Positions 44,725 through 53,810 are shown, numbered from the stretch's first letter. The stretch is DNA of 64,000 nucleotides from Natribacillus halophilus (GCF_900100185.1 NZ_FNEN01000004.1:1-64000); one strand, 5' to 3'. Notes: generated by a model not told the origin, from the letters alone. Program-made: numbers and translations.

Positions 44725-45321
44725 ATGAAGCAAACGAAGACGTTTCGGTTAGTGATGTACGCGGTTCTGGGTTCCATGGCGGCGGCGTTGATGTTTTTCA
44801 GTTTTCCGATGCCGATGTTTTTATCTTTTCTGAGCATTGATGCCAGTGAATTGCCTGTTTTGTTTGCTGCCTTGCTCTTTTCGCCGATAGCGGGCATCGT
44901 GGTGGCTGGTATTAAAATATTACTGTATACCCTTTTTATGGGCGCCGGTGATCCGATCGGGATGGTCTCCAATTTTATGGCCAGTCTATTATTCGTTTTG
45001 CCTGTCGCCTATGTTTATCGTCATTTTGGTAGTGTCAAAGGCCTGATAGCCGGGCTGGGGCTTGCCACCGTCTTTATGGCGGGCATGATGGCGTTGTTGA
45101 ATTATCTGGTATTTTTACCGGCTTACACGTGGCTGATGGACTTTGACTTGGGCAGTCAGGGGTTGCTGTCCATCGCGCTTGCCGGCATTTTGCCGTTTAA
45201 CCTTTTCAAGGGATTGTTTATTTCACTGCTGTTCATTCCGCTGTTTTTGAAGTTATTTCCATTGCTGCAGGAAAAATCATATGGCGCTCATTTGCAACGG
45301 AAAACAGCAGCGAATCAATAA
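44725..45321 (+). CDS. ribU: Riboflavin ECF transporter S component RibU
   Basis: 198 residues, six hydrophobic segments. FSFPMPMFLSFLSIDASELP and FSPIAGIVVAGIKILLYTLF are the substrate-binding face of riboflavin S components; NFMASLLFVLPVAYVYR follows. Works with a shared EcfAA'T module encoded elsewhere. FMN riboswitch upstream confirms the vitamin. The TAA stop at 45319-45321 is formed by the first bases of repeat copy C, so the native C-terminus may have been longer. Confidence 0.95.
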   Translation: MKQTKTFRLVMYAVLGSMAAALMFFSFPMPMFLSFLSIDASELPVLFAALLFSPIAGIVVAGIKILLYTLFMGAGDPIGMVSNFMASLLFVLPVAYVYRHFGSVKGLIAGLGLATVFMAGMMALLNYLVFLPAYTWLMDFDLGSQGLLSIALAGILPFNLFKGLFISLLFIPLFLKLFPLLQEKSYGAHLQRKTAANQ

Positions 45322-45412
45322 AGAAAACTTGGCTTATCGCCAAGCCTTTAAGGCGATAAGCCTTAGTTGCACTTATGCAGGATAAGAAAGTGGTTTATAC
45401 TTTCTTACCTGC
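45319..45412 (-). repeat. Double-hairpin repeat, copy C (94-bp type, inverted)
   Basis: TAAAGAAAACTTGGCTTATC to TTTCTTACCTGC, reverse complement of copies A, B and D. Begins exactly at the stop codon of ribU. Confidence 0.94.
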
Positions 45413-45419
45413 TAAAAAG

Positions 45420-45447
45420 AAAGCACTCCTCGCCGAGGAGTGCTTTT
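45420..45447. terminator. Bidirectional terminator
   Basis: AAGCACTCCTCG / CGAGGAGTGCTT with T runs on both sides, serving the leftward small basic gene and any read-through from ribU. Confidence 0.85.
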
Positions 45448-45619
45448 ATCGTTTTAAGAGGGCTTTCTTTGCACGACTTGTTGCCTCTGCTTTTTTCGGC
45501 TCGGAGGACGTCTGCGTGGTCTGACCCTCTACCCACTGCCGGTATTTTTTGTCGGAAAGAATCCCTCGCCTTTTTGCCGATTTGGCCGCTGCTTTTTTTA
45601 ATATTTCCTGTCTGCTCAC
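45446..45619 (-). CDS. Small basic protein, hypothetical
   Basis: 57 residues from GTG 45617-45619 (GGGAGG 7 nt upstream): SRQEILKKAAAKSAKRRGIL, SDKKYRQWVEGQ and a Lys/Ala-rich tail. Strongly basic, helical, possibly nucleic-acid binding. Not recognised; notable because most nearby proteins are acidic. The stop runs into the terminator. Confidence 0.6.
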   Translation of the reverse strand: MSRQEILKKAAAKSAKRRGILSDKKYRQWVEGQTTQTSSEPKKAEATSRAKKALLKR

Positions 45620-45657
45620 CGGAGACCCTCCCTACATAGTTAATCTATTCACGTTCG

Positions 45658-46416
45658 CTAAAATTGTTGAGCGATATAACCATCATCAATTATTTGACTA
45701 TATTCAAAGAATGCGAGATCGATCACGCGCGCGTAAAGGCGGCAGATGTAAAGCACTTCTTCCTGGAAAGCATGATGGGCATCCACGGTTAATACGCCCC
45801 ATTCTGACAGGGGGATGCAAAGAAGCGCCCCGTACCCGTTTTGACTTGGCGAGCCGTCGACATCGGCGCTCACATCGGGAACGAGCTGGGTTTCTTTTTT
45901 GCGAAAACAACGGCCGGCGATCGTATCATTCATGGGCAGAATTTGATTGCCGTCCCGGTCATCAAAGGCATTACTTCCGGTAAAATAAACGAGTTGTTCC
46001 GCTTCTTCGATCCAGACGGCAGAGCGGTGTTGTTCGCCGGGCTGAAACTTAATGTCTGAACTGAGGGCATGAACGACGCGAATCATCAAATTTTCATAGG
46101 TTTGCAGATTTTCTTCGGCCTGCACGGAAAATCTTCGGGCTTGCTGAAGTTGTTCGAGAAAGCGTTCGGCGTTTCTGAGCGCGTGGATCGTCTGCAGGGA
46201 AATATCCTGGTGAATCGCCGCCTGGTACTTCGTGTCGTGCAATTCACGCTGAATTTTTTGAAAGCCGAGTTCTTTATCGATTTTTTCCGTATATTTCATG
46301 GCTGCGCGACCGATAAGGATGAAGATGGTGACTAAACCGATGACAATGATAAGGCCGGTAATAAAATAAACCCATTCCGGCTGCTGTCTGAAAAATGCTT
46401 CCACCGTCGTTCGCAA
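45658..46416 (-). CDS. Membrane-anchored GAF-domain protein
   Basis: 252 residues from TTG 46414-46416 (GAGGTG 6 nt upstream; a longer frame to 46581 lacks a site). One helix WVYFITGLIIVIGLVTIFIL, a coiled coil of about 60 residues, then a GAF domain from about residue 120 (SAVWIEEAEQLVYFTGSNAF, PMNDTIAGRCFRKKETQLVP, LLCIPLSEWGVLTVDAHHAF). No output kinase, cyclase or phosphatase domain, so it may act by protein contact. Ligand unknown. Confidence 0.8.
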   Translation of the reverse strand: MRTTVEAFFRQQPEWVYFITGLIIVIGLVTIFILIGRAAMKYTEKIDKELGFQKIQRELHDTKYQAAIHQDISLQTIHALRNAERFLEQLQQARRFSVQAEENLQTYENLMIRVVHALSSDIKFQPGEQHRSAVWIEEAEQLVYFTGSNAFDDRDGNQILPMNDTIAGRCFRKKETQLVPDVSADVDGSPSQNGYGALLCIPLSEWGVLTVDAHHAFQEEVLYICRLYARVIDLAFFEYSQIIDDGYIAQQF

Positions 46417-46579
46417 GAGAATCACCTCTTTTATATGTAAGCGGAAGGCTCGGGGATTATGAGCGTCTACGGGACGTATGATGATTTTTAAAGGTTTATA
46501 GGTTATTGCATTACAAGCATGTACTTTTTTTACATATGATTTAGTGTACGGCGATATTACTGTGAAAGGGGAGAATATC

Positions 46580-46846
46580 ATGGGTTACAGCAAATGGGAT
46601 CGCATCTTGTTCGGTGCAGGTTGTAAGAAAGAAGAAGAAGAGGAAGCCGATTTCGACCGCATTGAATGCAGGTGTCGTTTTGTAGAAGAGGAAGAGGACG
46701 AGAGAAAACATTGTCGCAGACACCGTGGGTGTGGATGTTCCGATTGTCAGCGCCGCCGGGACCACCACCGCCATAGGCATCACGCCAAGCCTGACTACGT
46801 GCTTGATGACGTTAAGGTTAAAATTTACTTTGATTCGGACAGATAG
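46580..46846 (+). CDS. Cys/His/Arg-rich small protein
   Basis: 88 residues from ATG 46580 (GGGGAG 6 nt upstream). Composition is peculiar: FGAGCKKEEEEEADFD, IECRCRFVEEEEDERKHC, then CGCSDCQRRRDHHRHRHH, and a short beta-like end DVKVKIYFDSDR. Cys and His density suggests a metal-binding or crosslinked spore-surface protein; no family recognised. Confidence 0.65.
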   Translation: MGYSKWDRILFGAGCKKEEEEEADFDRIECRCRFVEEEEDERKHCRRHRGCGCSDCQRRRDHHRHRHHAKPDYVLDDVKVKIYFDSDR

Positions 46847-46879
46847 ACCATGAGTCAGAATTCCTCCCAAATGATCGTC

Positions 46880-46915
46880 AGCAAGCAGACTGTTTTTTGT
46901 CTGCTTGCTTTTTTT
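46880..46915 (+). terminator. Intrinsic terminator
   Basis: AGCAAGCAGAC / GTCTGCTTGCT, then seven T. Confidence 0.92.
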
Positions 46916-47041
46916 AATAGAACAGAAAAAGCCATTGCGTCGTCGGCCGGAATAGGATATCCTTATTATATATAGATTATAATTTGAATAAGGTTAAACA
47001 TGTTGATCAAAATGACGAATGGATGGGGGAAGCTGTTCTTC

Positions 47042-47806
47042 ATGGATGACCAGATTGATGAATATTTGTATCAACTGACGGAAGTTGTAAATGCTGTGTT
47101 ACACGATCGTATGGTTGGTCTTTATTTGAGTGGTTCGGCGGTATTGGATGACTTTAACAAGCACGTCAGTGATATCGATGTGCTTTGTGTCGTCAAGCGT
47201 CCTTTGAAAGCGGTAGAGAAGCAGGCGCTCGTTCAAGGCTTATCTGATAACGCTTTGCCATCGCCGGGAGTGGGCCTGGAATTTTACGTCGTTGTGGAAA
47301 AAGAAGCCGCCCACCCGCACTCCCTACCCTCTTATGAATTTGCGCTTTTAACTGGTCAAACCTTCACTGACAAGGTTGAAGAAGAAGGCGTGGACGAAGG
47401 ATTATTGATGGATTTCGCGTTGATTTTACAATCCGGTCGTACGCTCACAGGGCGTCCAAAAGAAGACGTCTTCGGTAAGATCCCCAAACCATGGCTGCAT
47501 GAAGCCATGAATGGCTCATTGCGTTGGCACGAAAAACATATCTTTCATCCTTTTTACGATCCGTACGGACATGAAGCCGTGCTGAATGCCTGCCGATCGT
47601 GGTGTTTTAAGGAGACAGGTGTCCTTACATCCAAAACGAAAGCTGCGACATGGGCTCTGCAACTATTCCCGGATGCAGATGTGATTCGCCATGCGCTCGC
47701 CATTCGCCATGGACAAAGGCATGATCTCGTGAACGTAGAGGAGATTCAACCTTTCCTTCGTTACGTCATCAGTAAAAATCTGTCAAAAATACCCTCAGTC
47801 ATCTAA
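47042..47806 (+). CDS. Aminoglycoside-adenylyltransferase-like protein (nucleotidyltransferase + DUF4111)
   Basis: 254 residues from ATG 47042 (GGGGGAAG 9 nt upstream; ATG 47000 would add 14 residues). VGLYLSGSAVLDDFNKHVSD plus IDVLCVV gives the G-S and D-x-D motif; the DUF4111 domain follows (LILQSGRTLTG, VLNACRSWCFKETGVLTSKT, KAATWALQLFP). Same architecture as ANT(3'')/ANT(9) spectinomycin/streptomycin adenylyltransferases, but similarity alone does not prove resistance activity. Confidence 0.85.
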   Translation: MDDQIDEYLYQLTEVVNAVLHDRMVGLYLSGSAVLDDFNKHVSDIDVLCVVKRPLKAVEKQALVQGLSDNALPSPGVGLEFYVVVEKEAAHPHSLPSYEFALLTGQTFTDKVEEEGVDEGLLMDFALILQSGRTLTGRPKEDVFGKIPKPWLHEAMNGSLRWHEKHIFHPFYDPYGHEAVLNACRSWCFKETGVLTSKTKAATWALQLFPDADVIRHALAIRHGQRHDLVNVEEIQPFLRYVISKNLSKIPSVI

Positions 47807-47820
47807 AAAACGTGAACGTG

Positions 47821-47853
47821 GCCCCTGCGTCACCAGACGACGCGGGCTTTTTT
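47821..47853 (+). terminator. Intrinsic terminator
   Basis: GCCCCTGCGTC / GACGCGGGC stem followed by TTTTTT. Confidence 0.8.
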
Positions 47854-47916
47854 ATGTTGCTCAACGGCATTCCATGTTAGGATATAGCCAGCCATCTATC
47901 ACAGGAGGATAAGACA

Positions 47917-49014
47917 TTGTTTGATTGGTACTATGCGTGGCTGGAAGCCTGGCCGTGGCTGCATTATGTGGTGGCAGCCTTTATCGTATTGCTTTTTTTG
48001 GTATTGCGAAAGCTTTTTACCCGTATTATTTTTGCCATCGTAAAAAAGATCTCCAGACATGGAAAAAGTCCCTTCCTGGAGAATTTGCTCTACGCGTTTG
48101 AGAAGCCTATGCGCATGCTCATCGTGGTTCTCGGCGTTTACTTCGCCATTGTCTATTTAAGCCCGCAACCCGACGTCATGGTCGTGGTGAACCGGCTGCT
48201 GCGCACGTTCCTGATTGTGTTTCTCGGCTGGGGATTTTTTAATTTCTCGGGAACGTCTTCGGATTTATTTACCCGGTTGGGCCGCAAGATTGACGACGAT
48301 AAAGACAGTATGTTGATCCCGTTTATATCCAGAGTCCTGCGCGGTCTGATCATCGTACTCATGTTTACGGTGATTGCCATGGAATGGGACTATGATATTA
48401 ATGGGTTCATCGCCGGTCTCGGGCTCGGAGGACTCGCGTTCGCGTTGGCGGCACAGGACACGATCGCGAACTTCTTTGGCGGTGTCATTCTCGTTACAGA
48501 GCAGCCCTTCAAAAAAGGGGATTGGATTGAAACGTCTACGGTCGAAGGGGTTGTTGAAGATATTGCCTTTCGGAGTACAAAAGTCCGAACGTTTGCTGAA
48601 GGACTTGTAACGATTCCGAACTCAACCATGGCCAATGACTCGATCACAAATTGGTCGGAAATGAGAACGAGACAAGTGTTTTCCAGCATTTACCTAAAGT
48701 ACAATTCACCGGTGGAAAACGTCCGAAATGTATTGAATAGGGTCGATCAGGAGCTCCGGGACAGCCCTGAAATCCATCCGGAAGAAATTGAAGTTTACGT
48801 GAGAGAATTTGAGGAAAATGGCATGGAAATGTTGCTTTATTATTTTACCTACAAAACGCGTTGGACAGAGTGGTTGCAGGTGAAACAGGATTTCAATATG
48901 CGGATCCTGGAAATAATGGAAGAGGAAAATGTAGAAATCGCCTTGCCGAGCCGGGATCTGTACATGCAGGAGGAGCAAGCCAGACAAACGCCCTCTGAAA
49001 AAACCGACGAATAG
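47917..49014 (+). CDS. MscS-family mechanosensitive channel (long form)
   Basis: 365 residues. Four or five N-terminal helices, pore helix FIAGLGLGGLAFALAAQDTI followed by ANFFGGVILVTEQPFKKGDW, the classical Gly/Ala-rich helix and beta domain. TTG start with AGGAGG 8 nt upstream. Opens on membrane tension to release solutes at hypo-osmotic shock. A second, shorter MscS gene is at 53811-54632. Confidence 0.93.
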   Translation: MFDWYYAWLEAWPWLHYVVAAFIVLLFLVLRKLFTRIIFAIVKKISRHGKSPFLENLLYAFEKPMRMLIVVLGVYFAIVYLSPQPDVMVVVNRLLRTFLIVFLGWGFFNFSGTSSDLFTRLGRKIDDDKDSMLIPFISRVLRGLIIVLMFTVIAMEWDYDINGFIAGLGLGGLAFALAAQDTIANFFGGVILVTEQPFKKGDWIETSTVEGVVEDIAFRSTKVRTFAEGLVTIPNSTMANDSITNWSEMRTRQVFSSIYLKYNSPVENVRNVLNRVDQELRDSPEIHPEEIEVYVREFEENGMEMLLYYFTYKTRWTEWLQVKQDFNMRILEIMEEENVEIALPSRDLYMQEEQARQTPSEKTDE

Positions 49015-49094
49015 TTCCTCATTGCTTTTGTCGCAGGAGAGACTATGATAATCTGTAAGATGTGAAGTTAATGGACTTAAGGGAGGATACCAAC

Positions 49095-49817
49095 ATGGAA
49101 ATGATGGACGGTAATGAGATTATTCAATTTATCTCAGATAGTGAAAAATCAACACCTGTAAAGGTATATATAAAAGGGGAGGTCTCCGCGCTCGACTTCG
49201 GGGCGGATACGAAGGTTTTCCCCTCCGGGGATGCTTCCGCGGTCCTATTCGGAGAATGGAGCACGATCAGGGACGCGATTGAGCAAAATAAGGAAAAAGT
49301 TGAAGACTACGTCGTCGAGAATGATCGTCGCAATTCAGCCGTACCCCTCGTCGATATGAAAGAGATCCCTGCGCGTATTGAACCGGGAGCGGTCATTCGC
49401 GATCGCGTCGACATTGGGAAAAACGCCATTATCATGATGGGCGCGATGATTAACATTGGCTCCGTCGTCGGTGAAAATACGATGATCGATATGAACGCGG
49501 TACTCGGTGGACGCGCAACAGTCGGTAACAATTGCCATATCGGCGCCGGCTCTGTGTTGGCAGGGGTAATTGAACCGCCATCCGCCACGCCGGTCATCAT
49601 CGAAGATGACGTCGTACTTGGCGCGAACGTGGTTGTGCTCGAAGGCGTCACGGTCGGGAAAGGCTCCGTCGTCGCTGCCGGTGCCATCGTAACCGAAGAT
49701 GTTCCGGAAAATAAAGTGGTGGCCGGAACCCCGGCGCGAGTCGTCAAAGATATTGATGAAAGCACGCGCGGGAAAACGGAGATTAAGTCAGAGTTAAGAA
49801 AACTCAAGGACGACTAA
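49095..49817 (+). CDS. dapH: Tetrahydrodipicolinate N-acetyltransferase
   Basis: 240 residues from ATG 49095 (GGGAGG 8 nt upstream). N-terminal DapH domain ([20 protein letters not shown]) then a left-handed beta-helix of hexapeptide repeats: [20 protein letters not shown] and [20 protein letters not shown]. Acetylates tetrahydrodipicolinate in the acetyl branch of diaminopimelate/lysine synthesis. Followed by dapL, the next enzyme; matches the ykuQ-ykuR arrangement in Bacillus. Confidence 0.95.
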   Translation: MEMMDGNEIIQFISDSEKSTPVKVYIKGEVSALDFGADTKVFPSGDASAVLFGEWSTIRDAIEQNKEKVEDYVVENDRRNSAVPLVDMKEIPARIEPGAVIRDRVDIGKNAIIMMGAMINIGSVVGENTMIDMNAVLGGRATVGNNCHIGAGSVLAGVIEPPSATPVIIEDDVVLGANVVVLEGVTVGKGSVVAAGAIVTEDVPENKVVAGTPARVVKDIDESTRGKTEIKSELRKLKDD

Positions 49818-49831
49818 TCGTTGGCTCCTTG

Positions 49832-49861
49832 CTTGTGTAGACGAGCAGGGGGCTTTTTTCT
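49832..49861 (+). terminator. Hairpin between dapH and dapL
   Basis: CTCCTTGCTTGTG and ACGAGCAGGGGGC pair imperfectly, followed by TTTTTT. May attenuate dapL rather than end the operon. Confidence 0.5.
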
Positions 49862-49884
49862 AAAAACGGAATCGAGGGGTAGAC

Positions 49885-51015
49885 ATGTACACGAGAGAAG
49901 AGATGAGTGACATTCGTCGCTTTTTGCACGCTCAACCGGAGCTGGGTTTTGAAGAATATAAAACGCAGCGTTTTTTGCTCGCCAAGATCAGCGAGATGCC
50001 AGCCGATCATCTCAAAGTGGAGACATGGCGAACGGGCATTCTCGTTTTCGTTGCAGGCGATGCTGCCACGCAAACGATTGGTTATCGCACGGATATGGAC
50101 GGTTTGCCGATCAAAGAGGAAACCGGGCTTTCATTTGCCTCGCAATACGATGGGAAAATGCACGCGTGCGGACATGACCTGCACATGACGATCGCCCTCG
50201 GCATCCTTTCCTACTACGCGGAGAATCAGCCAAAAGACAACCTCCTGTTTGTTTTTCAACCTGCGGAAGAAGGACCTGGGGGCGCGGAACCCATGCTGGA
50301 AGCCGATCTTTTTCAACAATGGCGTCCGGACTGGATGTTTGCCCTGCACATCGCCCCGAATGAACCCGTTGGAACAGTGACGACGCGACAGGGGTTATTG
50401 TTCGCCAACACAGCGGAATTTATGGTTCACCTCGGCGGGCGCGGCGGACATGCGGCGTATCCTCATCTGGCCAATGATATGGTCGTAGCCGCGAGCCACT
50501 TCGTCACCCAGATACAATCCGTCGTCGCACGCAGAATTGACCCGCTGGATAGCGCGGTCATTACGATTGGTAAAATCGAGAGTGGAACAAAAGAGAACAT
50601 TATTGCCGAACGTGCGGATACGGAAGGAACGATACGTACATTGTCGGCGGAAGCGATGAACCTCGTCCAGGAACACGTGCGTAAAATCGGCGCGGGCATT
50701 GCCGAAAGTTTCGACTGTACGGTGGAAGTCGAATGGGGCTCACAGTATAAACAAGTCTGGAACAGTGATAAAGTGTCTTCGTTTATGTCTTTTTCCGAAG
50801 CCAGTCATGATGTGACATTTAAACAGGCAGACATGGCGATGACGGGTGAGGACTTTGGATTTTTTCTGGAAAAGATTCCCGGATTTATGTTTTGGCTCGG
50901 TGTCGACAGCCCGGCATATGGCTTGCATGATCCCGGGCTCAACCCGGATGAGGGGGCCATCCCCGTTGCCGTTCACCATATTATTAACTATCTGAATGAT
51001 GAAATGGGAGGTTAA
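49885..51015 (+). CDS. dapL: N-acetyldiaminopimelate deacetylase
   Basis: 376 residues, M20 amidohydrolase. FLHAQPELGFEEYKTQRFLL, GYRTDMDGLPIKEETG (metal Asp), MHACGHDLHMTIALGIL (HxxxH), FQPAEEGPGGAEPM (catalytic Glu pair) and LHIAPNEPVGT are intact; the lid domain HLGGRGGHAAYPHLANDMV is present. Removes the acetyl group from N-acetyl-LL-diaminopimelate. Downstream of dapH. Confidence 0.94.
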   Translation: MYTREEMSDIRRFLHAQPELGFEEYKTQRFLLAKISEMPADHLKVETWRTGILVFVAGDAATQTIGYRTDMDGLPIKEETGLSFASQYDGKMHACGHDLHMTIALGILSYYAENQPKDNLLFVFQPAEEGPGGAEPMLEADLFQQWRPDWMFALHIAPNEPVGTVTTRQGLLFANTAEFMVHLGGRGGHAAYPHLANDMVVAASHFVTQIQSVVARRIDPLDSAVITIGKIESGTKENIIAERADTEGTIRTLSAEAMNLVQEHVRKIGAGIAESFDCTVEVEWGSQYKQVWNSDKVSSFMSFSEASHDVTFKQADMAMTGEDFGFFLEKIPGFMFWLGVDSPAYGLHDPGLNPDEGAIPVAVHHIINYLNDEMGG

Positions 51016-51020
51016 ATAGC

Positions 51021-51539
51021 GTGTTGTGGATTGCCCACCGTGGTTTGTCGAGCCAAGCACCGGAAAACACCTTTCCGGCTTTTGAGCAGGCGATCGAAAG
51101 TCTCGAGGAAGTTCTGCCGCTGATTCCCCGGAATATGCTGCTCAATATTGAAATGAAAAATATCCCGTCTTTTTCCGAAGGGATGGAGAGACAGCTGAAC
51201 GCTGAACTCGTGAAACATAACCGTGTGAAGCAAACGATCGTGTCTTCGTTTGATCATGAAAGTTTATATCGGTTGAAACAACTGAACCCGGCCGTCAACA
51301 TCGGCCTGCTTTTTCAGCTGCGCGTCGTGAATATGGATGCTTATCTTCGCCTGTTTTCCCCGTTTACCGTTCACTCTCTTCATCCCCATCATTCGCTCGT
51401 GAGGAAAGAAGAGGTCGGGGACTGGCAGGCACGAGGGCTGGAAGTCTACCCCTATACGGTCAATAATAGTGCGATTGCAGCCAACATGGAAGCGATCGGG
51501 GTGAACGGGATTATCTCTGACAAGAAGATAAAGGGGTAG
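51021..51539 (+). CDS. Glycerophosphodiester phosphodiesterase-like protein with internal deletion
   Basis: 172 residues; family members have about 240. The N-terminus WIAHRGLSSQAPENTFPAFE is canonical, but after QAIES it jumps straight to LEEVLPLIPRNMLLNIEMKN. The intervening 65 to 75 residues, which in this family hold the metal-binding Glu-Asp and the catalytic His (G-I-E-x-D-V and V-x-H-D blocks), are missing in frame. The C-terminal part (VSSFDHESLYRLKQLNPAVN, YPYTVNN) is intact. Expected to be catalytically dead. GTG start, GGGAGG 8 nt upstream, 5 bp after dapL. Confidence 0.88.
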   Translation: MLWIAHRGLSSQAPENTFPAFEQAIESLEEVLPLIPRNMLLNIEMKNIPSFSEGMERQLNAELVKHNRVKQTIVSSFDHESLYRLKQLNPAVNIGLLFQLRVVNMDAYLRLFSPFTVHSLHPHHSLVRKEEVGDWQARGLEVYPYTVNNSAIAANMEAIGVNGIISDKKIKG

Positions 51540-51575
51540 GAAAGGGCCTGGAAAGTGGTCGAGGACGCTTTTTCA

Positions 51576-51669
51576 GCAGGTAAGAAAGTATAAACCACTT
51601 TCTTATCCTGCATAAGTGCAACTAAGGCTTATCGCCTTAAAGGCTTGGCGATAAGCCAAGTTTTCTTTA
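51576..51669 (+). repeat. Double-hairpin repeat, copy D (94-bp type)
   Basis: GCAGGTAAGAAAGTATAAAC to TTTTCTTTA. Its end supplies the TAA stop (51667-51669) of the leftward PAP2 gene. Confidence 0.94.
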
Positions 51670-52335
51670 GGCGCGGACCCGTACTTGTTTCAATATGAAG
51701 CGAAGGAGCCACAAACATACATAAAACCAGACGATGGAGATGGCGACACCCGCCAGAATGTCGGACGGAAAATGGGCGCCCACAACGACGCGACTGCTGG
51801 CAACGACGGCGATCAACGCCGATGAAACAACGATGACACCTGCTTTCCACCCGTTTTTACTCATAAAATGATAGCACATGTAGATGACAAACAAGAATAA
51901 AAGCGTGCCTCTTACCGTATGGCCGCTGGGAAAACTGTAAGAGGCGATTTCAAAAGACTGCCCAAAAGCTTCAACGACACTCATCTCCCCGGGCCTTTCC
52001 CGCTGAAACAAAAATTTCAGCAAAAAGCTTACGGCCATACCGCCAAATGTAAGCACCAATAAAAAAACAGCATGTTGCCATCGTTTGCGCCATAATAAAC
52101 CGACGGCTATAGCGAAGCTGACGGGAATGGTGAACTCACTTGAGCCCATCACGGTAAGGGTTTCCATCAACGTAACGACAAACGGTGAAACGTTTTCGGT
52201 AACCCACGTGCTCACGGCTTGATCAAGGGCCGCCCAGTCATCCCGGAAAGTGAACACAGATAATAACATAAACAAGCCGAAACAGCCCAGCGCTATAAGC
52301 CAATGTCTCGTTCCCAATAATGGCATAAGCCACAC
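51667..52335 (-). CDS. PAP2-superfamily membrane phosphatase
   Basis: About 222 residues from GTG 52333-52335 (GGGAG 5 nt upstream) or ATG 52326. Five or six helices; phosphatase motifs KFLFQRERPG, SYSFPSGHTVRG and SRVVVGAHFPSDILAG all intact. Likely acts on undecaprenyl pyrophosphate or phosphatidylglycerol phosphate. The stop codon belongs to repeat D, so the C-terminus (KQVRVRA) may have been reset by its insertion. mgtE ends 32 bp upstream, so they may be co-transcribed. Confidence 0.9.
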   Translation of the reverse strand: MWLMPLLGTRHWLIALGCFGLFMLLSVFTFRDDWAALDQAVSTWVTENVSPFVVTLMETLTVMGSSEFTIPVSFAIAVGLLWRKRWQHAVFLLVLTFGGMAVSFLLKFLFQRERPGEMSVVEAFGQSFEIASYSFPSGHTVRGTLLFLFVIYMCYHFMSKNGWKAGVIVVSSALIAVVASSRVVVGAHFPSDILAGVAISIVWFYVCLWLLRFILKQVRVRA

Positions 52336-52366
52336 ACTTTCTCCCGCGTTTTTTGACACTGCTCCA

Positions 52367-53728
52367 TTATAGATAATCCAACAGGAATGTTGCAATCGAA
52401 AAATAAATCAAGAGTCCTAGGATATCACACATCGTCGTGATAAATGGGCCCGATGCAATCGCGGGATCAAGCTTGAGCTTATTGATAATAAGCGGCAATA
52501 TCGTTCCGATCACCGTGGCCATGCTGAGCGTCGAAAAGATCGACACAGCAACGACCAGAGCGATCATGGCATGATCAAAAACGAAGATAATGAGCAGGAG
52601 GATGACAAGTGCGGTAGACAGGCCTATCATCATACCCGTCTTAAATTCACGCCAAATAATCTTTAAAACGCCGATGTGATCAAGGGCGCCTGTCGAGAGC
52701 CCTCGAACAATGACGGCAAGCGACTGCGTCCCCGTATTTCCTCCCGAATCCATAATGATCGGAATAAACGCTGCCAGTAATACAATCGCTTCAAGCGTTT
52801 CCTCAAACTGCTCAATCATGCCGGCTGTAATCAGGCCCAGGAACATTAACAAGACAATCCAGGGTGCCCGCTTTTTCGCGGCCTGAAAGGCTGTGACTTT
52901 TTCACCCGTGGCCCCGCGGGTCGCGGAAAACTCACCCACGTCTTCCGTTTCTTCCTCCTCGAGAACATCAATGGCGTCATCGACCGTTACAATCCCGACC
53001 AGCGCCTCGTCTTCTGTTAACACAGGGATCGCCAAAAGGTCATAATATTGGATGAGACGGGCGACATCTTCCTGGTCGTCTCGATCCCGGACAGTCACAG
53101 GCTGTGTGCTCATGAAATGATCCACTCGTTCTGAAGGGTCGTGAGTAAGTAAATCACGTAACGATAAGACCCCTGCCAATCGTCCGCTTTCATCGACCGC
53201 GTACAAATAATAAATCGTTTCCACCCTGGGCCTTTCCTCTTGCAAATGTTCCAGAACTTCCTGGGCAGTGGTAGCTGGCCTGATCGTCAAATAACTTTTG
53301 GTCATAATCGACCCGGCGGTCTCTGCTGGGTAAGCGAGTAATTCTTCAACGTCTGCTTTTTTCGCTTCATTCAATTTTTGCAGAAGATGATTTCGTGTCG
53401 TTTCCGATAATTTAGAAAGAAGGGAAGTCGCGTTATCGACGTTCATGGCATTAATGATATCCCCGGCGTATGTCTCATCCATTTCTGTCAGGATCGCCAA
53501 CTGCATATCTTTATCGAGGTTTTGGTACATGTTCGCGATCTCTTCAGCGGATATGTAATCAAAAAAACCAGCCCTTTCCGAAGGATCCAGGGAGACGAAA
53601 ACGGAAGCCTGGTCCATGGGGTGCAAACTGAGATATGTCTGGCGAAAAGCGGAGATATCTTCCCTACGCAATAATTGCATGATTGCTTCTGCATATGCTT
53701 CCCGGTTTTTTCGATCCAAGCGTTTCAT
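52367..53728 (-). CDS. mgtE: Magnesium transporter MgtE
   Basis: 453 residues from ATG 53726-53728 (AAAGGGGG 6 nt upstream, a second ATG abuts). N-terminal superhelical domain, two CBS domains (SIMTKSYLTIRPATTAQEVL and HFMSTQPVTVRDRDDQEDVA) and five C-terminal membrane helices with IIMDSGGNTGTQSLAVIVRG, the pore signature. Mg2+-gated Mg2+ channel. No Mg2+-sensing leader fits in the 80 bp upstream; it follows an MscS gene and its terminator. Confidence 0.94.
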   Translation of the reverse strand: MKRLDRKNREAYAEAIMQLLRREDISAFRQTYLSLHPMDQASVFVSLDPSERAGFFDYISAEEIANMYQNLDKDMQLAILTEMDETYAGDIINAMNVDNATSLLSKLSETTRNHLLQKLNEAKKADVEELLAYPAETAGSIMTKSYLTIRPATTAQEVLEHLQEERPRVETIYYLYAVDESGRLAGVLSLRDLLTHDPSERVDHFMSTQPVTVRDRDDQEDVARLIQYYDLLAIPVLTEDEALVGIVTVDDAIDVLEEEETEDVGEFSATRGATGEKVTAFQAAKKRAPWIVLLMFLGLITAGMIEQFEETLEAIVLLAAFIPIIMDSGGNTGTQSLAVIVRGLSTGALDHIGVLKIIWREFKTGMMIGLSTALVILLLIIFVFDHAMIALVVAVSIFSTLSMATVIGTILPLIINKLKLDPAIASGPFITTMCDILGLLIYFSIATFLLDYL

Positions 53729-53782
53729 CATGCGCCCCCTTTGCCATTTAGCGTAACCCATAAACGTCCGTAACTTGCATAA

Positions 53783-53805
53783 AGAAAAGATAGCCCGGAA
53801 GGCTA
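53783..53805 (-). terminator. Terminator of the short mscS gene
   Basis: GATAGCC / GGCTATC stem; the minus strand continues TTTTCTTT. Confidence 0.8.
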
Positions 53806-53810
53806 TCTCG

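Noticed and set aside
53729-53810. Mg2+-sensing (M-box) leader for mgtE
   Set aside because: Only about 80 bp separate the genes, and the sequence there is the terminator of the preceding mscS gene.
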